From assembly GCA_028690885.1 (NCBI GenBank), contig JAQVAJ010000042.1, forward strand, positions 1-8,828: a stretch of 8,828 bases of DNA. The letters run 5' to 3'. The DNA comes from Clostridia bacterium. Lineage in GTDB: Bacteria > Bacillota > Clostridia > DUPQ01. The notes under the pieces were generated by a model that was given only the letters and a program-made list of their open reading frames with translations, had not been told where the DNA came from and ran no database searches. A program made the position numbers and the translations under genes. How positions within the stretch are numbered: the first letter of the stretch is position 1; each line of letters starts with the position of its first letter. Positions 1 through 6,544 of this stretch are shown here, one piece after another.

Positions 1-220
1 GGAGACGCACTCACCTCCCCGTGCTCTGTAGTATGTCTGTCCGTCCACTTAAATTATACCGCTCAAAGCCGACGATTCATATCGTTTTGTGCCTTGAGCG
101 AAAGCGAAAGGAATGGTTATAAAAATGCTTTGCCGTAACAAAATTGAATGACCCCAGCATCGCTCAGGATATAAAGCAACGCTTATAACGTACTCCTGCA
201 AGCTTCATATCTATTGAATT
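1..220. other. Unassigned upstream region, no supported gene
   Basis: I find no recognisable gene here. Two short + strand frames are open from the left edge (one to about base 138, one to about base 122), but neither resembles a known protein, has a visible start, or is favoured over the other, so I do not call a gene tail. The only clear structure is the hairpin at 60-100, annotated separately. Confidence 0.5.
60..100. repeat. Long imperfect inverted repeat (hairpin)
   Basis: CGCTCAA (60-66) and TTGAGCG (94-100) are perfect 7-bp arms. Inside them ACGAT (72-76) pairs with ATCGT (81-85) around a TCAT loop, with a further possible G-U pair. The result is a two-level stem with an internal loop. 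No T-run follows on either strand, so a rho-independent terminator is unlikely. It could be a structured RNA fragment or a relic of an element end; the sequence does not decide. Confidence 0.4.
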
Positions 221-290
221 CTAATCACTTCTAATCATTTCTAATCATTTTTCTTTGCTTTTATGATTAGCAAATGTATAATCTGATTAG
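221..290. promoter_or_regulatory. CTAATCA/TGATTAG heptamer array (probable operator)
   Basis: The heptamer CTAATCA occurs three times in direct orientation at 221-227, 231-237 and 241-247, exactly 10 bp apart. Its reverse complement TGATTAG occurs at 264-270 and 284-290, exactly 20 bp apart. Spacing by multiples of about one helical turn puts the sites of each group on the same DNA face. The two inverted copies lie in the promoter spacer and immediately after the -10 box of the following gene. This fits a cooperative operator, plausibly bound by the winged-helix regulator encoded just downstream; the autoregulation is inference. Confidence 0.6.
255..282 (+). promoter_or_regulatory. Candidate promoter of the AlbA-like gene
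   Basis: A perfect -10 box TATAAT lies at 277-282, with a poor -35 candidate TTGCTT at 255-260 (16-bp spacer). Transcription would begin near base 289, which overlaps the last TGATTAG heptamer. The weak -35 and the interleaved heptamers suggest a regulated promoter. Confidence 0.5.
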
Positions 291-296
291 AAAGAG

Positions 297-1277
297 ATGA
301 TATCCATAGGTATTAAGAATATGACAACAGAGTATAAAAGCGATTATATATATGAATTCGAAGCAACTAAATCCATTATTCAGGATTTGTCTTTTAATGA
401 AGCTATGAGGTATTTCACGGAAAGAAAAGTTGAATTCAAGGAAGAACAAAAAAGATCACTGGGTATTAAAAATTCAGATGGATTGTATACAAATCTTGGT
501 CTGATATTTTCTGACCAATGCATTCATACTATTAAGCTAGCTATATTTCAAGGCATAAACAAACTGACTTTCAAAGACCGAAAGGAATTTTCCGGATCTA
601 TCCTTAGACAGATAGATGATGTATTTAAATATATTGAACTCTTTAACAGAATCAGGTCAGAATTTTCCGGATTGGACAGGATTGATATCCCTGATTACCC
701 TGTTGAAGCAGTCAGAGAAGCCTTACTGAATGCAATTACACACAGAGATTATTCTTACAGCAGCAGTACATTAATAAGTTTGTTTGATGACAGAATTGAA
801 TTTGTATCACTTGGAGGATTACCAAAAGGTATTACCTACAATGATATGATGCTTGGCATATCGGTTTTAAGAAACAGTAGAATTTGCGATATATTCTACC
901 GTCTTCATTTAATAGAAGCATATGGAACAGGTATTCAGAAAATAATGGAATCTTATGATGATTTTTATATAAAACCGAAAATAGAAGTATCTGATAATGC
1001 ATTTAAAATCACTCTGCCAAATATTAATTACAAACATGAATTTATAATTAAAGAAAACGCAATTTCTTATAATGAACAGAAAGTGCTTGATTATCTTAAA
1101 GATAAATATTATTCCACCAGAAAGGAAATTGAGAATTACTCAGGATTATCTCAGGCAACAACAGTACGTGTATTAGCTAATTTATTAGAAAAAGGCCTTA
1201 TTATCAGACAAGGAGAAGGCAAAAGCACTACTTACTCCGAAAAACATGGATTGTATCCGTCGAAAAACACCGAATGA
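297..1277 (+). CDS. AlbA/COG2865-type ATP-binding transcriptional regulator, N-terminally short
   Basis: This 326-residue protein matches the C-terminal two-thirds of the family often annotated as ATP-binding protein or RecG-related regulator. Visible blocks are QKRSLGI and TNLGLIFSDQC (about 51-75), the GHKL-like ATP-binding helix EALLNAITHRDYS (141-153), GGLPKGIT (173-180) and RLHLIEAYGTGI (202-213), then a winged helix-turn-helix at about 255-312. Full-length relatives carry about 120 residues of AlbA_2 (Schlafen-like) domain first; here that domain is absent and nothing resembling it is encoded upstream. The start is uncertain: ATG at 297 has no Shine-Dalgarno sequence, and ATG at 321 (residue 9) has only a weak AGG about 10 nt upstream. 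It may be a functional short form or an N-terminally deleted relic; an intact frame behind a plausible promoter favours function. The C-terminus is built from 23-bp tandem repeats. The gene is convergent with the minus-strand operon. Confidence 0.75.
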   Translation: MISIGIKNMTTEYKSDYIYEFEATKSIIQDLSFNEAMRYFTERKVEFKEEQKRSLGIKNSDGLYTNLGLIFSDQCIHTIKLAIFQGINKLTFKDRKEFSGSILRQIDDVFKYIELFNRIRSEFSGLDRIDIPDYPVEAVREALLNAITHRDYSYSSSTLISLFDDRIEFVSLGGLPKGITYNDMMLGISVLRNSRICDIFYRLHLIEAYGTGIQKIMESYDDFYIKPKIEVSDNAFKITLPNINYKHEFIIKENAISYNEQKVLDYLKDKYYSTRKEIENYSGLSQATTVRVLANLLEKGLIIRQGEGKSTTYSEKHGLYPSKNTE

Positions 1278-1304
1278 AACTGTCGAAAAACACGGATTGA
1301 GCTT
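1236..1304 (+). repeat. Tandem array A, 3 x 23 bp, across the regulator stop codon
   Basis: Units start at 1236, 1259 and 1282, exactly 23 bp apart, and share a core close to GTCGAAAAACACSGAWTG. The stop codon of the upstream gene (1275-1277) lies in unit 2. Because 23 is not a multiple of three, each unit is read in a different frame: unit 1 gives SEKHGL and unit 2 gives SKNTE then stop. Gain or loss of a unit would change the protein C-terminus. Confidence 0.75.
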
Positions 1305-1384
1305 TTGTCAGGTATACAGAAAAACAAAATATCCAATATGAAGAATTGTAAAATTCATGTATTTATATAAAACATAGCAACACA

Positions 1385-1453
1385 AATGTGCAAGTTGGCA
1401 CGTTTTCAATGTGCAACTTGGCGCAGTTTTAATGTGCAAGATGGCGGATAATA
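1385..1453. repeat. Tandem array B, 3 x 23 bp, in the convergent gap
   Basis: Units start at 1385, 1408 and 1431, again exactly 23 bp apart. All three begin AATGTGCAA and continue with a degenerate [G/C][T/A]TGGC; the tail of each unit diverges. The array ends 4 bp before the stop codon of the beta-helix gene. Its unit sequence is unrelated to array A although the period is the same. Confidence 0.75.
1391..1420. terminator. Hairpin between convergent genes, possible weak terminator
   Basis: CAAGTTG (1391-1397) pairs with CAACTTG (1414-1420), and CAC (1399-1401) pairs with GTG (1411-1413), with one bulged G and a 9-nt loop. On the + strand it is followed after five bases by GTTTTAA, a poor U-tract; on the minus strand no U-tract follows. 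It arises because repeat units B1 and B2 differ at one key base. It could end the + transcript, but efficiency is doubtful. Confidence 0.3.
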
Positions 1454-1457
1454 TCAG

Positions 1458-2789
1458 CTATATGTCCTTTTCCAGAACATCTACATCACCCTCTATTACA
1501 GGTTCATAGGTACTGTTCTCTTTTATGGAGCCGTTTATCTTTAATGTGGCTTTTCTGCCTTCTGCTGCATAAACAAGGCTTTGTTTACCGTCTCCTTTGA
1601 AAGATACATTGGATATGAGTATATGGGCTGGTATATATGTTATTCCCTCTTCTTCAACATTTCTAAGATTAATCCTGTTATTGCCTATTGCTGAATTAGT
1701 AAGCTTTATTGTGTTAACAGGAGTTCTGATACCTATAAGGTCAGTAATCTCATTTTGCACATATATATGGTCGAATGTTATATCTTCCTGTACAGGAGGT
1801 ATTGAATTAGGATAACAGCCTCTTGAATACTTCGTTTTATCAAAAGTCAGAGAGAATGCAGTATGTCTTTCCTTTTTTAAATAGATATACCTAAAATGGA
1901 TATTCCTGCATCCGCAGTTATATACAATCCCTTTATCCTGTGTCATTGTCCATTTTATACCGTCATATTCTTTTGTTCCTTCTTCGTGGCTTGGAGGAGT
2001 GTCGGATGTATAAAAGATGTCATTTGGCTCCATGTTTACCCTATACATCCTGTTGTTATAAACGACTGTATCCGACTGCTGCACTTTCATACCTTCATAC
2101 CAGTCAAGCCAGGCTCCTGCAAGCACCCTGCAGAAATAACCGACCGTCTTTTCCTGGTCCAAGTCATAACAATCCTCAATAAGCCCGTCTTCTATCCAGC
2201 CCATTTCAGGAGAACCGGTCGTGTAATCATGAGCATTTATTGCTATCGGGTCATCAAATGTTTTGAATATGCCGTGCCTTATTGCAAACTTGCAGCCTTT
2301 ATCTATATGTATACCATCTTTAAGTCCCTCTATATGCACATTCTCTATTAACAGATTTTCAAATGTACATACCTGTATGCAGAAACTGTATTCCATAAGG
2401 TCTAAACACAATAAGTCGCGTATAACTAAATCTTTAACATAAAAGAAACATACCTGCCCTCTAAGGCCGGTTATGAGGTTTCCCTGTTTTGAATTATGGC
2501 CGTTGCATAAAAGATTAAGTCCTGTTATAGAAATATTGCTGTCATATTCTCTTGTGTATGCGCCTTTGTTTATGAATACATATCCTGTATCAGTCGTCCT
2601 TCTTATATACACGCCTTTTCCAAATACAAGAGCAGTATCAGAAGGTACAACAATAGCATCGTCTATATCATATATGCCAGGTTCTTCTATTGTTATAGTT
2701 CCTGTTTTATCCACCGCTTTTTGTAAAGCTATTGTATTTGTTCTTGCATCATTTTGTGGTGAAAATCCGTAATCTTTTGCAAATGCCAT
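1458..2789 (-). CDS. Right-handed parallel beta-helix protein (pectate lyase/GH28-like fold)
   Basis: This 443-residue protein starts at ATG 2789, chosen because GGAGG (2796-2800) lies 6 nt upstream; a longer frame would begin inside the previous gene. Residues about 3-65 resemble the N-terminal cap of pectate-lyase-superfamily proteins (KDYGFSPQNDARTNTIALQKA), followed by beta-helix rungs such as NLLIENVHIEGLKDGIHID. The acidic residues in DGIHID (158-163) and FDDPIAIN (178-185) sit where GH28 enzymes carry catalytic aspartates, but no GHG histidine motif is visible, so activity is uncertain. Residues about 228-284 form an insert (VVYNNRMYRV, then TSDTPPSHEEGT and GIKW) like small modules in phage tail proteins and carbohydrate-binding domains. 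There is no signal peptide or membrane segment, so it looks cytoplasmic. A carbohydrate-active enzyme or a phage-derived protein are both possible. Confidence 0.75.
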   Translation of the reverse strand: MAFAKDYGFSPQNDARTNTIALQKAVDKTGTITIEEPGIYDIDDAIVVPSDTALVFGKGVYIRRTTDTGYVFINKGAYTREYDSNISITGLNLLCNGHNSKQGNLITGLRGQVCFFYVKDLVIRDLLCLDLMEYSFCIQVCTFENLLIENVHIEGLKDGIHIDKGCKFAIRHGIFKTFDDPIAINAHDYTTGSPEMGWIEDGLIEDCYDLDQEKTVGYFCRVLAGAWLDWYEGMKVQQSDTVVYNNRMYRVNMEPNDIFYTSDTPPSHEEGTKEYDGIKWTMTQDKGIVYNCGCRNIHFRYIYLKKERHTAFSLTFDKTKYSRGCYPNSIPPVQEDITFDHIYVQNEITDLIGIRTPVNTIKLTNSAIGNNRINLRNVEEEGITYIPAHILISNVSFKGDGKQSLVYAAEGRKATLKINGSIKENSTYEPVIEGDVDVLEKDI

Positions 2790-2814
2790 CTGAAGCCTCC
2801 ATAGATTTTTTACT

Positions 2815-2823
2815 ATTATACCA
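2815..2823 (-). promoter_or_regulatory. Candidate extended -10 promoter of the beta-helix gene
   Basis: On the minus strand TGGTATAAT (2823-2815) is a perfect TGnTATAAT extended -10 element, just past the YitT stop codon. No good -35 is seen. Transcription near base 2808 would give a leader of about 19 nt that contains the GGAGG ribosome binding site. The beta-helix gene may therefore also be transcribed on its own. Confidence 0.4.
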
Positions 2824-3720
2824 TCAAGCTCTGAAACCTTTCCCAATAATTTCCGAAGTATTGGTAATTAATATGAAAGCTTCCGGGTCCACCTTCTTTA
2901 TATACAGCCTTAAATGCACTGCCTGTGCTCTGTTCATAACCGTGATTATTATCTTCTTATCTTCATGGGAGAAAGCGCCTTTTCCATCAAAAACAGTAGC
3001 GCTTCTGTGTATATGTTTTAAGATATAGTCGCATATCTCATCAGGGTGCTTTGTTATGATGGTAAAGTACTTATTTAGATTGAGATTCTCTATTATACTG
3101 TCCACAAGCGTTGATTTTATCAAAAGGCCTAATATAGATAACAGCACAGTCTTTACACTAAATACTGTAAACCCTGCAAGGGTAAGAAAAAAGTCGGTAA
3201 GGAGTAAAGATCTTCCAATATCCCAGCTGGTATATTTCTTTAAAAGCATTGCCACGATATCAGTACCGCCTGTAGATGCCCCAATATTAAAAAGAATTGC
3301 AGAACCTAACGCAGGGAACATAACTGCAAAAGCCAGCTCCAGTAAAGGCTCATCTGTAATAGGTCCATTCATAGGTACTAATATCTCAAGAAGACTCAAA
3401 GATAATGAGAAAAGCAGGCTTCCGTATAAAGTCCTGTTTCCGAATTTCTTTCCCAGTACCAGATACCCGATGATAAGCAGTATGACATTTACGATAAGTA
3501 TTATGGTAGCTGAACTTATTGCACCATTGAACGCATTGCTTAGAATCATAGCCAAGCCGGTAACTCCGCCTATGGCAAAATTATTGGGAAACTTAAAAAA
3601 GTATACGCCTATTGTGACAAACAAAACCCCAAGAGTTATTAAGATATAATCCTTTACAACACCTTTTACATCCTTAGGTTTGAAGATATCCAGTTTTCCA
3701 TTAACCTCATGGTTACTCAT
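2824..3720 (-). CDS. YitT-family membrane protein with C-terminal DUF2179 domain
   Basis: A 298-residue integral membrane protein of the YitT family, whose substrate is generally not established. Hydrophobic segments lie at about 24-42, 47-62, 70-90, 98-115, 128-147 and 172-201. Family motifs GGVTGLA (51-57) and GASTGGTDI (148-156) are clear. Residues about 212-296 form the soluble C-terminal DUF2179 domain (KYFTIITKHPDEI to NTSEIIGKGF), probably cytoplasmic. The start is chosen at ATG 3720; the frame stays open to a TTG at 3750, but neither has a Shine-Dalgarno sequence and the MSNHEV start lies just after a good promoter. It follows flavoenzyme B by 56 nt and precedes the beta-helix gene by 34 nt. 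A role in exporting or importing a metabolite of the operon is only a guess. Confidence 0.9.
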   Translation of the reverse strand: MSNHEVNGKLDIFKPKDVKGVVKDYILITLGVLFVTIGVYFFKFPNNFAIGGVTGLAMILSNAFNGAISSATIILIVNVILLIIGYLVLGKKFGNRTLYGSLLFSLSLSLLEILVPMNGPITDEPLLELAFAVMFPALGSAILFNIGASTGGTDIVAMLLKKYTSWDIGRSLLLTDFFLTLAGFTVFSVKTVLLSILGLLIKSTLVDSIIENLNLNKYFTIITKHPDEICDYILKHIHRSATVFDGKGAFSHEDKKIIITVMNRAQAVHLRLYIKKVDPEAFILITNTSEIIGKGFRA

Positions 3721-3729
3721 CACAAGTAA

Positions 3730-3758
3730 ATTATCGGTCTGTAATTGCAAATAGTCAA
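3730..3758 (-). promoter_or_regulatory. Candidate internal promoter before the YitT gene
   Basis: On the minus strand TTGACT (3758-3753), a 17-bp spacer and GATAAT (3735-3730) match the sigma-A consensus at five of six bases in each box. The predicted transcript start is near 3723, only about 3 nt before the ATG at 3720, so the mRNA would be almost leaderless. No terminator is seen between the flavoenzyme B stop and this site, so read-through from the operon is also likely. Confidence 0.5.
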
Positions 3759-3776
3759 TACAAAGTAATCTTATGT

Positions 3777-5333
3777 TTACTGCTGCTTAGCCGCTTTTAT
3801 ATCTTTAACTGTTAAAAGCGCTGCGGTTTCCCCGGACAGCAATGATGAAGCGTAACCGTGACACCGAAAAGCGAATCCTCCTGAGAATTTAAGACCCTTT
3901 ATGAACTCCTCATCTTTTATCATTAAAAGCCTTGGAATAACAGAATCCCAGTTAGTAATCTCATAACCATAAATGCTTCCATTGTATGCATCTGTATAAC
4001 GGGCTAGAGTTACAGGAGATGCGACTTCAATCTCTTCTATATATGGCGTTACAGAAACTCCGACTACCTTTTCAAACTCTTTTATCATTGCTTTGGCAAA
4101 CTTATTCTTAGTAGTAACGTAGTCTTGTTCTGTTACATCTTTCCACATATCACCATGATACAAAGTGGTAAGATACAGAATACTTGTACCAGGAGGCGAA
4201 CAGTCAGGTATCGCATTATTCAGACAAACTGTCGCCTGACCTACAGGATCTTCAAAACTGCAGAACCCTTTATAAATCTCTTTAGTAGTGGGTTTGCTGT
4301 ATATAAAATAGCTGTATTCATGGATGCCTAGTTCAAAAGCACTCTTATTCAGTCCTAAATATGCGACTAGTACTGACGGACCAATATCCCTGCTGTTGCA
4401 TGACTTAACAGCCATTTCAGGCACATCAGCCTTATTCACAAGCTTTCCGTATACATTATGAGCATTGGTGTTTGCGATTATGTTGCTGGTCTTTATGTAT
4501 TCCCCATATTCTGTCTTTACCCCTATAACCTGGTTATTCTCCACAAGTATATTTACTACCTTTGTCTTGTATTCTATCGTTCCTCCAAAATCACGTATTT
4601 TCTTGTCCAGAGCTACAGTAAATCCGTGTGAGCGGTATCTTGGTATATATGCTCCTTTGGACAGGTACTTGTAGAACATTGCAGCATATGTCGGGAAATT
4701 CAGTTTGTTTACATCAAGGCCTAAGTAACACCAGTATGCTGATATGATCTTCTGTGATTTATATGGCACCTTAATCGCATCAAAAATGCTTTGAAGCGAA
4801 TATGATGCAGTGCGAAGAAAGTTGCCGAAATTTGCCTGCATATATTTCTTGTCAACATTACCTTTTGATGCTGCCATGTATGCAAAGGCATCCACTACTT
4901 CTTTACATAGAGCTATAAATTTCTCAACATAAGGCCGGCAGCCCGGATCTTCGCTTTCTATCTTATCAATATATGCATCTACTCCAAAGGGCATGCAGAC
5001 ATCCAGACGACCTCCTTTTTCATTAGGTATGATAAGCCGGTATGCTTCAGGAACACGCATCCACTCGACACCCAGTTCTAAGGTGTTTTCCAGAAGATTG
5101 CGTACAGCCCCAGCATTATCAACCGGTCCGAAATCAGAAATCTCATGAAGCGAAGGTTCAAACTCAAACCGTCCACGCACAAAACTAGTTGCTACTCCTC
5201 CAGGAAGATTGTGCTGCTCCAGTATAAGAGTTCTTAATCCGTTTTTTGCGCATATAGCACCTGCGGTCAGACCGCCGTTACCTGCCCCTATAACAATAAC
5301 GTCATATTCTCTGTTAAAAATATATTCACCCAT
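3777..5333 (-). CDS. FAD-dependent oxidoreductase, CrtI/RetSat-like (COG1233), paralog B
   Basis: This 518-residue flavoprotein has the dinucleotide-binding motif GAGNGG at 16-21 and the strand-end glutamate E39, followed by LPGG and FEFEPSLHE. The C-terminal FAD-contact region reads GLKFSGGFAFRCHGY, then SLLSGETAALL. It belongs with phytoene desaturase / retinol saturase-like enzymes, which oxidise or reduce C=C bonds; the substrate is unknown. It is paralogous to the gene at 6545-8080 along its whole length, sharing CLNNAIPDCSPPGTS and GSIYGYE and looking about half identical by eye. The ATG at 5333 is preceded by AAAGGAAG, which overlaps the stop codon of the reductase gene; the gap is 12 nt. 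No signal peptide is present. Co-transcription with the reductase points to a common redox reaction. A carotenoid pathway is unlikely because no prenyl synthase or phytoene synthase is nearby. Confidence 0.85.
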   Translation of the reverse strand: MGEYIFNREYDVIVIGAGNGGLTAGAICAKNGLRTLILEQHNLPGGVATSFVRGRFEFEPSLHEISDFGPVDNAGAVRNLLENTLELGVEWMRVPEAYRLIIPNEKGGRLDVCMPFGVDAYIDKIESEDPGCRPYVEKFIALCKEVVDAFAYMAASKGNVDKKYMQANFGNFLRTASYSLQSIFDAIKVPYKSQKIISAYWCYLGLDVNKLNFPTYAAMFYKYLSKGAYIPRYRSHGFTVALDKKIRDFGGTIEYKTKVVNILVENNQVIGVKTEYGEYIKTSNIIANTNAHNVYGKLVNKADVPEMAVKSCNSRDIGPSVLVAYLGLNKSAFELGIHEYSYFIYSKPTTKEIYKGFCSFEDPVGQATVCLNNAIPDCSPPGTSILYLTTLYHGDMWKDVTEQDYVTTKNKFAKAMIKEFEKVVGVSVTPYIEEIEVASPVTLARYTDAYNGSIYGYEITNWDSVIPRLLMIKDEEFIKGLKFSGGFAFRCHGYASSLLSGETAALLTVKDIKAAKQQ

Positions 5334-5345
5334 TTTATTCTTCCT

Positions 5346-6542
5346 TTACTCTACCGGAATTTCAATTTCCAGGTCTGAAAGAGGGAAGGAACTGCAAATA
5401 TGGACATATCCGAACTTCTTATCAGCCATACGGCGTCCATCGGTATCTTCAACTATGAACACATCTCCTGCTATTAGTCTGCTTCTGCAGCATCCGCATT
5501 CACCAGTTCTACATAAAGAAGGTGCTTTAATTTTCGCGCGTTCCACTGCTACCAATATGCTCTCTGTCGACAAAGCTTCAGTTATTGTAGTATTCTGCCC
5601 CATATGTATCGTAAGCTTGTACTTCTTTCCAACCTTATCCTTCGGGAATCCTTCATACTTTTCAACGTTATTAATCTGTCCATACAGTTCCCGTCTAACA
5701 TACTTCTTTTCCAGACCGAGCTTAGCTATTTCTTTACTGATAAAGTCATACATTACCTGCGGTCCGCACATGAATATGGAATATGGTTCGTCTCCTGCAT
5801 ACTTTTTAATAACATCTGCTGTTATAAACCCATGTTCATATCCTTCTTTTTTCTCATCACTTAGCACATATACAACCTTTACTCTGCTGTCTGTCTGGGC
5901 TATCACATCAAGCTCTTTTCTAAGAGCAATGTCGTTAAGTGTCTTGCAGCCATACAGCAGACACAGATTGAAGTCTTCTATACCATCTCTTATGGCCTGA
6001 GCCATGGAAAAGAACGGAGTAATCCCGCAGCCCCCTGCAATACCGATAATTGTTTTAGCATCACGTATATCTTCATAATAGAAATTACCTTCAGGACCAG
6101 ATGTTTCAATTACAGTCCCTTCTTTCCAGTTATCAAAGATATATTCAGTTACAAATCCATCATCTGCCTTTTTTACTCCTAACATGTATTTTCCAGATAA
6201 AGCTGCTTTGGGTGAACTCATGATGGAATACGGTCTTGTTACCTTGTGTCCGTTAATATCTAATTTAACGCTTACATACTGCCCTGCTCTGAAATATGCT
6301 GCTGTATCAGAAGAAAGCTCAAACTGCTTCATACTGCTTGTAAGCTCAACAACATCAGTTATTGTAAATTTCTGATGTTTCGGATGCAGTTTTGCCGCCA
6401 GTTCATTCATTGGCGGAGTTTTTCTTATCTCTGTCGCAGGAGCTTCTTCAAATTTCTTCTTTCTGTTTGGTACAAGTTTCTTAAATGCCAGAAGATCTAG
6501 CAACCCTATTGCTTTTATCTTTACGTTTAATTTCTTACTCAT
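5346..6542 (-). CDS. NAD(P)H:[2Fe-2S] flavin reductase (FNR-like domain plus C-terminal ferredoxin)
   Basis: A 398-residue electron-transfer protein. Residues about 57-155 form the FAD-binding barrel with RPYSIMSS (103-110). Residues about 160-285 form the NAD(P)-binding domain with GIAGGCGITP (167-176) and MCGPQVMYDF (258-267). A C-terminal plant-type ferredoxin domain carries C344-x4-C349-x2-C352 and C383 as [2Fe-2S] ligands; C351 is an extra cysteine inside the loop. The order FAD, NAD, [2Fe-2S] matches phthalate dioxygenase reductase or Hcr-type reductases. About 55 basic and hydrophobic N-terminal residues precede the first domain and are not explained by it. The start is ATG 6542, with GGAGGAG 8 nt upstream; the frame allows GTG 6548, but only 2 nt from that site. 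It begins 2 nt after the flavoenzyme A stop, so translational coupling is likely. Its probable partners are the two flanking flavoenzymes. Confidence 0.9.
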   Translation of the reverse strand: MSKKLNVKIKAIGLLDLLAFKKLVPNRKKKFEEAPATEIRKTPPMNELAAKLHPKHQKFTITDVVELTSSMKQFELSSDTAAYFRAGQYVSVKLDINGHKVTRPYSIMSSPKAALSGKYMLGVKKADDGFVTEYIFDNWKEGTVIETSGPEGNFYYEDIRDAKTIIGIAGGCGITPFFSMAQAIRDGIEDFNLCLLYGCKTLNDIALRKELDVIAQTDSRVKVVYVLSDEKKEGYEHGFITADVIKKYAGDEPYSIFMCGPQVMYDFISKEIAKLGLEKKYVRRELYGQINNVEKYEGFPKDKVGKKYKLTIHMGQNTTITEALSTESILVAVERAKIKAPSLCRTGECGCCRSRLIAGDVFIVEDTDGRRMADKKFGYVHICSSFPLSDLEIEIPVE

Positions 6543-6544
6543 AA

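Larger units (their letters stand above)
1278..1457. other. Convergent intergenic region
   Basis: This 180-bp gap lies between the stop codons of the AlbA-like gene and the beta-helix gene. It holds the end of array A, all of array B and the hairpin inside array B. The stretch 1305-1384 is A/T-rich with no clear feature. No convincing classical terminator is present for either gene. Confidence 0.6.

Noticed and set aside
1343..1356. GAATT/AATTC inverted repeat as a terminator
   Set aside because: The stem is only five A/T-rich pairs with no U-tract, too weak to call.
1896..2351. A 151-codon + strand open frame and smaller ones nearby
   Set aside because: They are antisense to the beta-helix gene and encode cysteine- and proline-rich sequence with no domain; they are best seen as shadows.
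3056..3649. A 197-codon + strand open frame
   Set aside because: It is fully antisense to the YitT gene, whose motifs and membrane segments are convincing. The antisense product shows no family resemblance.
5209..6000. A 263-codon + strand open frame
   Set aside because: It lies antisense across the junction of the reductase and flavoenzyme B, both of which have clear family motifs. Its translation is serine- and phenylalanine-rich without any recognisable domain and no ribosome binding site supports it.
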